DNA of 64,000 nucleotides from Dioscorea cayenensis subsp. rotundata (GCF_009730915.1 NC_052484.1:992001-1056000), one strand, 5' to 3'. Positions 38,435 to 50,570 are shown, counted from the stretch's first letter. The notes: a model not told the origin generated them from the sequence alone. A program made the numbers and translations.

Positions 38435-38735
38435 TTAGCTTTAAATTGATAAAAAAAATACTATAAAATATAAATTACTTGCATTTTTGGTGTTGTTGTG
38501 TGGGTGGGGGCGCTTTTTCAGCTGATAATTGAAAATTGGCTTATAAAAAGCACAAAGTGATAAATCTTTTTAGTCTTTAAATTGATACTATAAAATATAA
38601 ATTATTTAGCTTTAAATTGATAAAAAAAAAAAAACTATAAAATATAAATTACTTGCATTTTTGGTGGGGGAGAGCTTTTTCAGCTGATAATTAAAAATTG
38701 GCTAATAAAAGCACAAAGTGGTAAATCTTGTGCTT
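38435..38735. repeat. Tandem duplication, about 165-bp unit
   Basis: Two consecutive copies share TTTAGCTTTAAATTGATAAA, TATAAATTACTTGCATTTTT, TTTTTCAGCTGATAATT and AAGCACAAAGTG-TAAATCTT in the same order. Non-coding. Confidence 0.8.
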
Positions 38736-40487
38736 TACCAGGAGGCTGGGACCAATTTGTGCAATCTTCAAATGAGGCACCAAAGCTTACAGAAAATCAT
38801 GGTTGGCATGAATGGGCAAAAGATTACTTTTATTTTTTCCACATAATATACAATTAATGATTAATTTTAAAATTTATTATTATAAATACTTATTTTTGTT
38901 TAAAAACAAAATTTGTTAAGAGAGTAACAGATTAAATGAATTTTTTGGATTATAAGTGTATCAGTGCAAATAAGAGATTAACAAATTAAATTATGAACTT
39001 AAAGAATAAATTGTGGATTTCAACTATAGGACTAGCCATGGACCGAGCAACTCATGAGTGACCGAACCAAATCCAAAAAGTAGGTCATGGGTTTTAAAAC
39101 AAAAATTGAATTAGAGTTAAATATGTAAGCCCTAATTAATTTTTCAAACTAGACTTAAAGTCATACAAATTTTTGCCCCACCCAATCCTAATAATTAATT
39201 AAATTAAGATGCATCAAAGATTTAAGGTTTGATAATATATCGATATCTTTTTGGCTCCCTCTTTTATTTTGAGTTGTATTGAATTTTTGTCTTCATTTGA
39301 CAAAATATAAGGATTGCAATAGAAATTTAATTTAATTATTTATATTATTGTATAAAATTATATATATATATATATATAATTTATTTTTGTACTAAGCTAA
39401 ACTGGACCTAATACAGTTCTAATAAGATCAGCTTGGGCCAAACATCATCTAGCTTAAATATAGCTTGACCCAACCAAACTAGTATGTATGAAAAGAATAA
39501 ACTTTTTATTGTACTCAGTAATGAATGAATCAAGCATTCTTCAATGTCAATGTCCAAAACCCTTGCTTCACTTCAAACAAAAAAAAGCAACAGGATCTAG
39601 AATAAATTGTATCAGTAATTAATAACAATGGAGAGAAATGACATCATGACAGTATTAACAGAATAAATTAGAATAACCCTAGTCATTATGTTTACAATGT
39701 TATTCTTATTTTTAGATCTTATTCTTCTCCCTTCCCTTTACATTTAATATTAATTTGTTTTTCTAATTTTGCCCATGTTCTATTAAGATGATGTATTTGC
39801 AACACAACTCTAACATAAATTTTCACAACTCTACTCAAATTTAGATAATTACTTAATGTTCAGAATAATTTTTGTTCAAATATTTATTAAACCTCTAAAG
39901 TAAGGTTCAACATGGAATGATATATAGCATAGACTTTCAAAAGAAAGATTATAACTTTATGCCAAATAATAAAATCTTTTGTAATTTTTATTTGTGTTAA
40001 AGAAGAGAGTTCTTGAAACAAACAAAAACACATGGATTGTGGTCAAATAAGTTTATATATACTAAAATAAAGCAAATCAAAGAAGACTAAGGTCGTATGA
40101 GCTATCACACAACAAGGGATAAGTAGTGGTTGTTAGTTTAGTAAATATTTTTGGAAGCAATGTTATTTTTAATAATGTTAGCCTTAAAAATACCCTATCA
40201 ATTTATATACACTGATATACACATAAAAAAAATGAAGAATTGGAAATAAAAAATAAAAAAAAAAATCTACCCAAAGAAGCAAAGAAATACAAAAGGTCAA
40301 CAAAAGTAATTCAAAATTTCCGAATACAAAACCAACGACAAAATGATGTATTGGTATTCAGATTCTCGTTAAAATTTTTCATAATAGTATATTTTTAAAA
40401 GAGCAAATTATGGTTGTATGCGAGTGGTGCTCGATATCCTGTATATGCGTGAACCTACCTCCACTCTACCCATCGAGGCATTAGAAC

Positions 40488-40920
40488 AACTCCGTCATCC
40501 ATATGAATCTTATCACTCATCCTCCACTTATTTCATCGAAACTTGTGCACAACTCTGTCATCCATATGGGTCTTACCACTCATCAATGGCTTCTCAATGA
40601 ACAAGATTGAATGGAATGGAGAAAAGATGTAGAAAAAACCTTGTAACGGAGAGTCATCAGCAAGAGCTTCTCCACCACCTTCATCTCCTAACAGCATTTG
40701 ATACCTAGAATCAATGAACCTTAACCCTAACCCTAGAAACATGAAGACAAGGAACACAAATGAATTAAAATGGAATGAAGAAAAGATCTAGAGATAACAT
40801 ACAAAAACCTTAGAACAGCGAGTCAAGGAGAACTACTCCACCACCGACGAAACCAGCATCAGAATCAATGAAACCCTAACCCTAACCCTAGAAACGAGAA
40901 GATGAAGGCACTCAAATGAG
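40488..40920. repeat. Nested tandem duplications with CCCTAA runs
   Basis: A short unit (CAACTC-GTCATCCATATG, then TCTTA-CACTCATC) at about 40488-40522 recurs at 40550-40584. A larger unit of about 155 bp at 40605-40760 recurs at 40768-40920, sharing AATGGAATG-AGAAAAGAT, the run CTCCACCACC and the run AACCCTAACCCTAGAAAC. No protein recognised; the unit could be a non-coding first-exon or promoter fragment. Confidence 0.75.
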
Positions 40921-41335
40921 CATCAAAGAGCAAGAGAGCTCTTCAGCTGAACATGGCAGTAATTTATAAAGTGAAACCCAGAGAAAAATTTTCAATTTAA
41001 TATTTTTCCATTTTTAAAATTAATTTAAATCAATATATACATAAATTTCCAGATATTTATTACAAATTTAAAAGTTAAAAGAAAAAGTAGTAAATTTATC
41101 CAAAAAAAAAAGAAAAAGAAAAGAAAAGTTAGTATACATAAGTTACATCAAATTAAACTTTCAAGAATGCATTACAGTTAACAACCAGCAATATATAAAG
41201 ATTATGATTTAATAGTTTTAAAAAAGAAAAATTAAAAAATAAATAAATAAATAAATTACAAAGATCTGAGTTGTAGAGCATTCCCAAAAGCTAAATGCCT
41301 AACAAAGAAAACAATATGCTCATAATCTCATACTA

Positions 41336-41372
<37 letters not shown>

Positions 41373-41688
41373 ACTTTTCAACCCCACTATAAAATTCTTA
41401 TTTTCTCCATTTTATTCTCAATTCTCTCCCTAATTAAAATTTTATATATATAAAAAAAATAATAATAAAAAACTGATAATATCTAAAACTTGAAGGGATT
41501 AGAACACTGAGAAGCTTTGTTTGTAGGGCCTTGAGAGAGAATGAGAATGGAAAAAGAAAAACCAAAAGCAAAAACACAAAAAAATGTTTTTCTTTTTCCA
41601 AAGCAAACGCAATAGAAAAGCCAAGCAAAAGCAAAAGCAACGAAGAGGATTAGTGAACAAGAGAAAGAGAGAAAGAGAGAAACCCTAG

Positions 41689-43951
41689 ATGGAATTCTCT
41701 CATCAATGGCTTCTCATCATCATCTTCGTCTATGGATTCAGAGCACTAACCTCGATCGCCATGGCCGTAGATCTCTACAGCTTGGTGTACAAAGGCTGCG
41801 CCAATGGAACAATCGGCGGAGGATCAACGGCGCAGCAAGCGATCGCCGCGGTGGCGACGGCCCTAATCGCGCAATCAACGACCTCAAAGTTCTACAAGAC
41901 AACGACGACATCGACGGCGGGGCAAGCATTCTCCGGCCGGTTCCAGTGCCGTGGTGATCTCACACCATCCGATTGCTCCACCTGCGTCTCCAAACTCACG
42001 CCGATGTGGGGATCTCTCTGCGGAGCTCCATCGTCGCCGCCGCGCGGGTTCAACTCACCGGCTGCTACGCGCTTTTACGAGATCGCCGGATTCCGCAGGT
42101 CGCCGCCACGGAACTCCTCTTCAAGACCTGCGGATCCGACGGCGGTGGGACAGGGTTCGAGGAGAAGAGAAGCACCGCGTTGTCGAGTCTTCAGAGCGGG
42201 TTATCGGCGAGCGGCGGTGCCGGATTCTATGCGACGAGCTATGAGTCGGTGTACGCCATGGCGCAGTGCGAAGGGGATTTATCGCCGGGGGATTGCGGCG
42301 ATTGCGTCGTCGCCGCCGTGGAGAAGGTGGAGGTGGAGTGTGGCGGCGCCGCTTCCGGCCAAGTCTATCTTGATAAATGCTATATTAGCTATAGTTACTA
42401 CCCGAATGGAGTTCCTCGTGGTGCTGGAGCCGGCGCCGGCGCCGGAGAAGGAGATCTTGGAGGTGAATTACTGGATTTGTATAGATTTTTGGAGTGAATT
42501 TTTTGGGTGGGGATTTGATGGAATTGTTGTGGAAATTAGGGAAGGAAAGAGGGAAGACGGTGGCGATTGTTGTTGGAGGAATAGCAGGGTTTGGATTTCT
42601 GGTGACTTGCTTGCTTTTTGCAAAAACTTTGACGAAAGGGAAAAATGGTGAGTGAGTTCTTTTTATTTCCTATTTAAATTTATTTCATTTTCATTCTATT
42701 TTTGGTGTTGATGTGATATGTGTGTGTTTTTATGTGTATATATATATATATATTTTTATAGGTCAAAATATTAAAATGGTGTTTTTATTTTGGATTGTTG
42801 CTTTTTAGCTCTACAATATAAAAATCATGTCTCGTATTTTTGTATTTTTGTCGCTTTTAATCGACTGGATTTCTTGCTTTTCGTCCCTTCAGTTGATGAA
42901 TTAGAGGATCAAAAAAGATGAAAATATGTAAATACGAGGACCAAAAAGATAGATTTTATAACTAAAGGACGAAAACGTTCAAACCAAAAAAGCGGATTTT
43001 ATTTTAAAGAGATTAAAAGGGCCAAAAACGAAAAATAGAAGGACTATTTTGATATTTAAACTATTTTTATATATATCAACTGGGGAAGTTCTATGTCCGC
43101 AACAATTAATCACAGTACATATTAGAGGGCACGGTCATAGTTAATAAGGGTTGATTAAAATTTAATTTGAGTTGATTAGTTAGGTGTTTTTTTTTAAAAA
43201 AAAAATTATTATTAGTATAATAGAAATAAAATTGAATGGTTCAAATTTATTTAAATACTGTGTAAAATTGATTGGACGATTTATATCAAAATATTGTGCA
43301 TCTTATTTTTTTTATTGTGTTACTGATTATAAATATAGTGACATTATTTATGATACAGTGCAATTTAAGCATAGTGACAATGTTTATGATACAGCCTGAT
43401 ACGAACGTTGATAGATGATCAATGCTTATTTGTCCACCCAGGGTGACATTGTTTATGTGTGTAATTGACTGATTGAAAAAAAATATTTTTTTTAGAGATT
43501 AATATTTTAAAATTATTTTTTAAAACTGTATTTAGTCTTAATATATTTTGTTCATTATTTAAAAATATATATATATATAACTGAAAAAATGCATTTCGTA
43601 ACCAGTGATTATGTTTGATTCCGTCTCCACTTGCTTATTGAAATTCGTGCACACCCCTAAACATTTACTAATCATCTAATCGTGAACTATGAAGTTGTAA
43701 ATGATTATTTATTAATTAGAGAAGCAACAAGTAAGTTTTTGTTTTTTTGTAGTCTTGAATGGATTCGAACTTGAGACTTTTTAAAAATAAGGTAAAAAAT
43801 TACTAAGCTATACCATGATTTTTTTATAATTTAATTTTGTTTATTTATTTATTGAGAATGTTTTGTTGTTGATGTGATGGAGATGGGTTTATATAGTGAT
43901 TGATTATTTATTTAACTATCATTTTATTTACTTGGATTTGCAGATCACTGA
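41689..43951 (+). CDS. Plasmodesmata-located protein (PDLP), DUF26/Gnk2 domain protein
   Basis: Type I membrane protein of the PDLP/cysteine-rich repeat secretory family, which resides at plasmodesmata and modulates cell-to-cell movement. Exons 41689-42462, 42540-42647 and 43944-43951; about 296 residues. A signal peptide (MEFSHQWLLIIIFVYGF) precedes two DUF26 domains with C-X8-C-X2-C motifs: CRGDLTPSDCSTC and CEGDLSPGDCGDC. The second domain ends SGQVYLDKCYISYSYYPNGV. Exon 2 holds the membrane segment VAIVVGGIAGFGFLVTCLLF and a KGKN tail ending DH. The expected text SSIVAAARVQLTGCYALYEI then AGFPQVAATELLFKTCGS requires three small frame changes within 80 bp: GG at 42022-42023 one short, T4 at 42073-42076 one long, CC at 42093-42094 one short. 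Exon 1 is very GC-rich compared with its surroundings. Confidence 0.88.
42763..43062. mobile_element. Possible MITE in PDLP intron 2
   Basis: About 300 bp with loosely inverted ends (CAAAATATTAAAATGGT at the left, ACTATTTTGATATTTAAAC at the right) and internal inverted similarity (GACTAAAA/CCAAAAACG type motifs). Target duplications are not clear. Confidence 0.35.
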
Positions 43952-44065
43952 GGAATGAAAGTTGGAGATTTTTGTGAATAATATATGGGTATAGATTTTG
44001 GAAGTCATGATACAATTGATTATAATTTTGTAGTTTTCTCTTTGGATCAGTCTGAGTTTTTTGTA

Positions 44066-44232
44066 CAGATAAATTACATTCTAAATATTGTTTTTAAATG
44101 GTATTGAGTTTGTGTTTTTACTAATGTACAGTTAAATTACATACTAAATATTGTTTTTAAATAGTATTGAGTTTTTTTTATTAATGTACAGTTAAATTAC
44201 ATCCTAAATATTATTTTTAAATAGTTTTGAGT
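44066..44232. repeat. Three tandem copies of a unit of about 60 bp
   Basis: Each copy reads approximately GTACAG-TAAATTACAT-CTAAATATT-TTTTTAAAT-G--TTGAGTTT. Lies just 3' of the PDLP gene. Confidence 0.85.
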
Positions 44233-44267
44233 TTCAGGATCTTAATAGAGTTTATCAGTCTCAGTAA

Positions 44268-44391
44268 TATCTTTTTGGACAAAAACGATAAGCTCTATAC
44301 ACACAAGAGGCATCTGCATGAATTGGAAATTAATCATCTAATTCGTGCACTCTCGGATGAGGAGTTTGGGTTGCTAGCTCACGTCTACAAC
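44268..44391 (+). other. Exon-like open segment, orphan
   Basis: Reads without stops as a plausible helical protein segment (HLHELEINHLIRALSDEEFG then LLAHVYNR) and ends at a good splice-donor context (CAG then GTGACC at 44392). An AG precedes it. No neighbouring exon was found and the family is not recognised; it may be a captured or relic exon. Confidence 0.35.
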
Positions 44392-44429
44392 AGGTGACCC
44401 ATTATCATTATTGTTTTCAATGAGTCTTA

Positions 44430-45333
44430 GGGCCCGTTTGGTAGTTTGCATGGAAACACTTTCCCTGCAAAGTATTTCGTTGCATTTATTTTCCCTGTAT
44501 TTACTTTCTCTGTAAAGTAGCAATACGTGTTTGGTATGAACCTTGAAAATTACAATTAAAATACATGCAAAAATGAATTCCTTTGTTTGTTATGAATAAC
44601 ATTTCCATGCAAAGTTATGTTTATTCTCAATTTTACCCTTCAATGAATATCAATTATTTTAATTTTAACTATGTTTTAATTTTTCACATTAATCAATGGT
44701 TTATATATAAATAAATTAAGAAAATTGCTTATATACCCGGCAAAAATAGATATTTAATTCTTGCTTATGAGAAATATGATTACCCTAACTTTATCCAAGG
44801 GGCACGCTTCCTATATAAATTTTGGCAATCTTTTTGTTGATAGATCTCACCTAAAGAAAAGGTATTGCGCATGTTTCTTTCAATGAGTTTTCAATAAAAA
44901 TCCATTATCAATAAAACAATATCAAAGCCAATAAAAAAAGATTTTTAAAAAAAATTACAAAAAATTATATGACTTACCGAGATTAGCTTGCGCTACGGTT
45001 TTGAAAAGAAAGACGGTGGATAAGTTCTTTGCTAAAGTTAGGGTTTTTAAAAGAAAACATGACAAAAGAGAAAAATTTTAACGTTACAAAAGGGTGAAAT
45101 TTCTAATTTTACATGTTTCCTACTTTCCGATGATGTAATCCGTTTCACACCCCCTCCCCCTGTGAATCATTTGCATCGGTCAAAGAGAAAGTAATTACAA
45201 TTTGACCATTACTTTACATGGTCTTTTTTTCAACCAAACATATGAAAGCTTTTCACAACCTCAACTTTTCAGGGAAAGTTGTTACTTTCCAGAGAAAATT
45301 GTTACTTTACTTTCCCTCATACCAAACGGCCCC
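44430..45333. mobile_element. Tourist-like (PIF/Harbinger-type) non-autonomous DNA transposon, 904 bp
   Basis: The ends are inverted: GGGCCCGTTTGGTA at 44430-44443 and the complement of GGGGCCGTTTGGTA at 45320-45333. It is flanked by TTA at 44427-44429 and 45334-45336, matching the 3-bp TTA target duplication of PIF/Harbinger elements. No transposase frame inside, so it is non-autonomous. Subterminal similarity (TTTCCCTG, AAAGTAA motifs on both arms) supports a single element. Confidence 0.8.
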
Positions 45334-45336
45334 TTA

Positions 45337-47457
45337 AACTCAAGATTTTTGAAAATCCCATTATTTTTCCCCACAATAAAGTCTAGTCTTTGAGCCCTTT
45401 GGTTCATGAACATTCTTTTAAATTGATATATAGTTTACGTTAATTAGTAGTATTTTTTTTTAATTGGTAAAATGAAAGTTTCAATATGTTTTAATTTCTT
45501 CATAATTGATTTTGACTCTTTGAAATTCGATGAATGAAAAATCCACATTGATTATAATTTCTCTAGCACACCAAGATTTGGCACAACTAGCTGTTTTTTG
45601 TTTTAATCATAAATTATAAAGTAGTATTTCACCTTTTTTTTTTTTTAATAATTTTATATTGAAATTATTTCACCTGTTTTTTCTCCAAATTTTCATGTGA
45701 TCAAAGCCAACTACACAATAAGTATAATACTATTTAAATGAAATAAAAGTTATTAGATTTGATTTTAACTCAAAATTACAAAAAAGAAATAATAATAATC
45801 TATTAATATCAACATCAATTTCTCTTGTTTTTGTAGATGTCGTCTAAAAGATAATCTAGAAATTTATTGAAATAAAAAGTTAAATAAACAAGTTCTAAAA
45901 TATTAAACAATCGTTTTGTATCAACGCTATAAGTCGAACATTTTTATTTATTTTTCTAAGTCCATCAAAGATTGTTTTAATTTTTAAAATTCTCAATGAA
46001 ATCAAGATTGATGGTCTAATAAGTTTTGGTTTCTTCACATCAAAGGAACATTACTTGCCATATTTCCTATCACAAAGTATTAATTAGTTCATTTTTTTTA
46101 AAAGAATACTTAATAATTTTATATTTTTATTGTTGAATGTTAATAATTTCATGTTTCTTTCAAAACAAAAAGAATATTTTATTAATTTTCCACACTTATC
46201 TCTTTCAATTCAATTCAAAAAGAAACACCACAAAATACAAAAGACAAATCAAAATCCTAATCAAACCACCACAAATAATCTTCCAAGTAATTATTTAAAG
46301 AAAACAAAATAAAAGAAAAAAACAAAAAACAAAGAAATGGTCCATTTGTGAAAACAAAATTTGTTGAGCTGTTTGTAAAAACGAGTTACGTAGAAGACAT
46401 GCATGCAACATGCAATTAAATATATTTTTATTTTTTCCATGATTTAAAAAATTAAAATAAAGTTTCATTTTTCAATAAGAAACGTGTGGTAAACTCAAAA
46501 GTGCCATTCTTTCTTATTTATTTTATTTTATTTTATTTATTTATTTATTATTATTATTTCATGGCTGTTGATTTTGGCCAAACAAGTTGCACACTTTCTC
46601 ACTCTATTGAGTTCTTTAAATATTCCACCGACATGAAGTTCCTATGCAACTTGCCATATTTTATTATCATTAACAAATAAATTTTTGTGATGGAGTTGAT
46701 CTCTGTTTTATTTTGTTTTTTTTCTATAAAAAAATCTCATTTTTTATATCAAAAAGAATCTTTTTTTGTTTGTTTGTTTCATGTCTCTATTATGAGGAGC
46801 ACTATCATAGTTGCTATATCAATAATAACTTTAAAACTAAATTCCTTAATATTCACTTATGAAATTTTATCATTTAAAGCCTAAATAAACAATAGTACTA
46901 ATAACATATTAAAAAAATAATTTACATCGTGTGACACCTTAAAAAAGCAATGAATCAAAGACCAAAAATATAAAAAAAAATAGATAAAATTTAACTTCAA
47001 GTTTTCATTTTGACAAAGTAAAATGAAATTTTGTTTCATATACATTTTTCCAATCTTATGACATATCCAAATTTTGCCAATCATCTGTTTCTCACACTTA
47101 CGGTGAATAGCCAAGACATTGAGAAAAATATAAAAAATTATATTTTAAATTTTGATTTAATTTAATTTGTCTTTCTTGTAATGATAAAAAGAAATTAAAG
47201 AATTCTTGGAGAATCAATCCTTCATGTTTGATTAATCATTATGTGATATTTTAAATTCATATTTCTAATGAAATCGAAATAATTTTTGAATTGAATAGAA
47301 TTTTTTTTTTATTAACAGTATTTTGTTATGTTTATATATATATATATATAATGAAAACGAGAAGCACAATTTTATTAAGAAATATCAAAGAGATAAACAT
47401 ATATGATAATATACAAATTATGTTTATACATTACGAGTTATTTGTAAATATGCATTA

Positions 47458-47532
<75 letters not shown>

Positions 47533-47708
47533 TGGCACATTTGAAAGGGTAAAAGAAAAAATCATTGGAAGAAGACAATGCACATGTGGTGGACATGCAA
47601 CCATACAACAAGGTGGGGACAAAATAGAATTTTTAGGCAAGATACGAATCGAATCTTTAAACATACTTAATCAAGGAGTAACGAAAATATTTAATTAACC
47701 ATCATGGT

Positions 47709-47755
<47 letters not shown>

Positions 47756-49460
47756 TGTTTCTCAAAGTCAGTCAATGAATCTATTGATTCAATGAATGTT
47801 GTTTGGATGTTTAGCTGTAAATCATGTGATTCTCTTCACTGCTCACAAGATCTATAGTTATATATATATATATATATATATTTAATGAAAGCCACAAATA
47901 CTGTAAGAGAAATGAATTATCAAGCCACAAAAAATAAAAATTCTATAAATTTTGTTTGAAGTCATGACTCTCAAAGAGTCCTAGATCTTCTTCACTCCAT
48001 AAATATTTCTTTTGCTTTTCCCTTCATTCAATAATGAGGCAAGTGGTGATGCATTCAATAAGAGCCTTGCATGTGATACCTCAACCTTTTCCTCTCACCT
48101 CCTTTCATTTTATTTGTCACCTTCATTGACAAGTGACAACCCTTTCCCAACTAGAAATATTAATGGTGAAATTACTTACATGCCCCTTTGAAATGTTTGT
48201 ACTTGCTAACTACTCAATGCCAAATTCATTTTGGTTTCATATATCTAGAAAAAATCAATCCAAAAAATCCAATTAACTAATTTTTTTTATTTAGAGTAAT
48301 AATATATCTTTCATTTAACTTCCCGCGTAAGGTACAAACTAGAAAGACTTATCAACAAATAAAAATTAAGAGAGATTTATTTCGTTTTTAAAACCGCCCT
48401 CCAACATAGTTTAGAGCCCGTTGTTCTTAAAAAACTTGTGGGTCTTAAAATAAATTAATTATTAAATATAAATATATGAAAATACATTTTATTATTTTAA
48501 AAAAAATTATAAATAAAATTATAATTAGCGATGCCAATAGCCCTGGCATCAATAGTGAATCAATTAACTAAAATTTGGAATATGAAAGTTCATTTTACTA
48601 TTTCAAAAAAAAAATCATAAACAATTTGGTTTCATATATCTAGAAAAAAAACCAATCCAAAAATTCCAATTAACTAAAATTTTTATTTAGAGTAATAATA
48701 TTATCTATATAATAATATAAAGTTACACATATTAATCTAAGTAAAGACAAAAAAATTGTACTAAGACAAGAACTTACATGATTCAATAATCTTATCTCCC
48801 TCGGTCAAATCAAAACAATGATTAGAATTCTCAAAGAAATTAGTTTTATTTTTAATATATATATATATATATATCTTTTATTTAACTTAAAGTATAAAGA
48901 TCAACCAATAAGAATTAAGAGTGATTTATTCAATTTTTAAAACCACCCTTTAAAATAATTTAGAGCCTGTTATTCTTAAAAACTTTTGGGTCTTAAAATA
49001 AAATAATTATTAAATATAAGTATATAAAAATTCATTTTACTATTTCAAAAAAAAAAAATCGGAGCCGAGGATGAGAAATAATTCGGGGTCAGGGCCAGAG
49101 AATATTCTCCCTGTCTGTCCCAACTCTAAAATATGAAATATTGAATTTAAATATTATATATATTGGTATTTTGTATTAGGGCTTTACCATATTAATTACT
49201 CATATTTGTAATTATTAAAAAATTTATAGTAATTTTTAACAAATATTTTATAAAAATTTATTTTTAAATAAATAATAATATTTTTAATTTATTAACTAGG
49301 AACAAGAATCTTCAAACCTGAAAAATCTCCACCGGGATGAGAATGTGAAAAAAAAATTCCCCATATTCAAATTGAATCTCAGATGAATCTTACCACATTG
49401 ACATCCTGATTTATAATCAGAATTCTTAAATTATTAAAAGAAATTAATTTAAATTTTCTA
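45337..49460. other. Intergenic, AT-rich, repeats only
   Basis: No gene recognised. Contains (AAT)25 at about 47458-47531, (TA)n plus (GA)n at about 47710-47753, (TA)n at 47860-47880, and a tandem duplication at 48228-49060. Confidence 0.5.
48228..49060. repeat. Imperfect tandem duplication, about 400-bp unit
   Basis: Copy 1 (about 48228-48620) and copy 2 (about 48622-49060) share, in order, TGGTTTCATATATCTAGAAA, CCAATTAACTAA, TTTATTTAGAGTAATAATAT, TTTTTAAAACC-CCCT, AATTTAGAGCC-GTT-TTCTT, GGGTCTTAAAATAAA and TTCATTTTACTATTTCAAAA. A (TA)n tract has expanded in copy 2. Confidence 0.75.
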
Positions 49461-50570
49461 TTTTAATCATACATCCTTTTCAACAAGGGTACATAAGTAA
49501 ATACAAAATAAAAATCTTCAAAAAATCAATTTTTTTACAATCCAAGCATTGATGCAAGTTATACAACCACTAATTTATACATTAAATAAATAAACAAATA
49601 AAATAAAATCCTTCCATCTCTCCTTTATAAAACAGGAGGAGCGGAGAGAACTAACAAAACCAAGAAGAGCTTGTCAGCCACTTTGCAATTAAAAACCAGT
49701 CACCATCATCATCATTAAAAATAAAAAAATAAAAATAAAAATAAAAAAATCATACATCATTTTTAACAAGTAAATACAAAATAAAAACCTTCAAAAAAAA
49801 ATTCAATTTTTACAATCCAAGCATAATACAAGTATACAACAACTAATTTATACATTAAATAAATAAACAAATAAAATAAAACCCTTTTATCTCTCCCATA
49901 TAAAGCAGGAGCAGTAGAGAGAACCAGCAAAACCAAGAAGTGCTTGGTAACCGCTTTGCAATTAGAAACCAGCCACCACCATCATCATAAAATATATATA
50001 TATATATATATTTTAATCATACATCCTTTTTAACAAGGGTACATAAGTAAATACAAAATAAAAACATTAAAAAAATTCAAATAAAATCAAATTTTACAAT
50101 CCAAGCATTGTTACAACTTATACAACCACAAATTTATACATTAAATAAATAAAGATATAATACCCGAATTATTTTTTTTATTTTTCTTTCATCCCTCTAC
50201 TAAAAATACGCCACATTAATCTCTCTATTTTTAAAAATGATCCAATTTAGTCCCTCTACTCTTAATCTCTTCCCATTTAGTCTATTTATTCTTATAAATA
50301 TAATTAATAATTGGCCTATTTTAGAGTAAAAGAGACTAAATAGAACTATTTTTAAAAGTAAAGAGATTAGTGGACTATATTTCTGAATAAAAAAAAAAAA
50401 AAAGTAGATGGACCAATTCAGGTATTATACATTAAATAAATAAACAAATAAAATAAAACCCTTCAATCCCTCTGTATATAAAGCAGGAGCAGCAGAGAGA
50501 GAGAACCACCAAAACCAAGAAGTGTTTGGTATCCACTTTGCAATTAGAAACCAATCATCATCAACATCAT
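49461..50570 (+). promoter_or_regulatory. Triplicated core promoter / 5' leader of the TPR gene
   Basis: Three tandem copies: about 49461-49716, 49749-49989, and 50011-50153 continued at 50431-50570. Each runs TACATC-TTTT-AACAAG, ACAATCCAAGCAT, TATACATTAAATAAATAAAC, a TATAAA box (near 49626, 49899 and 50477), AGCAGGAG, AACCAAGAAG and CACTTTGCAATTA-AAACCA. The third copy directly precedes the start codon and is split by an inserted element at 50154-50430. Confidence 0.8.
50154..50430. mobile_element. MITE inserted in the third promoter copy
   Basis: A 277-bp element with inverted ends (GATATAATACC and GGTATTATAC) and a fold-back interior in which TTAGTCCCTCTACT-like arms face AAGTAAAGAGATTAGT-like arms. 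It is flanked by 14-bp direct repeats ATTAAATAAATAAA (50140-50153 and 50431-50444). Copies 1 and 2 of the promoter show the uninterrupted target, which confirms an insertion. Confidence 0.75.

Noticed and set aside
47455-47664. Poly-Ile and Tyr-Ile-rich frames over (AAT)n and (TA)n tracts, here and at 1478-1780, 15504-16138 and 30265-30447
   Set aside because: Microsatellites lack stops in some frames; no protein family or exon structure supports them.
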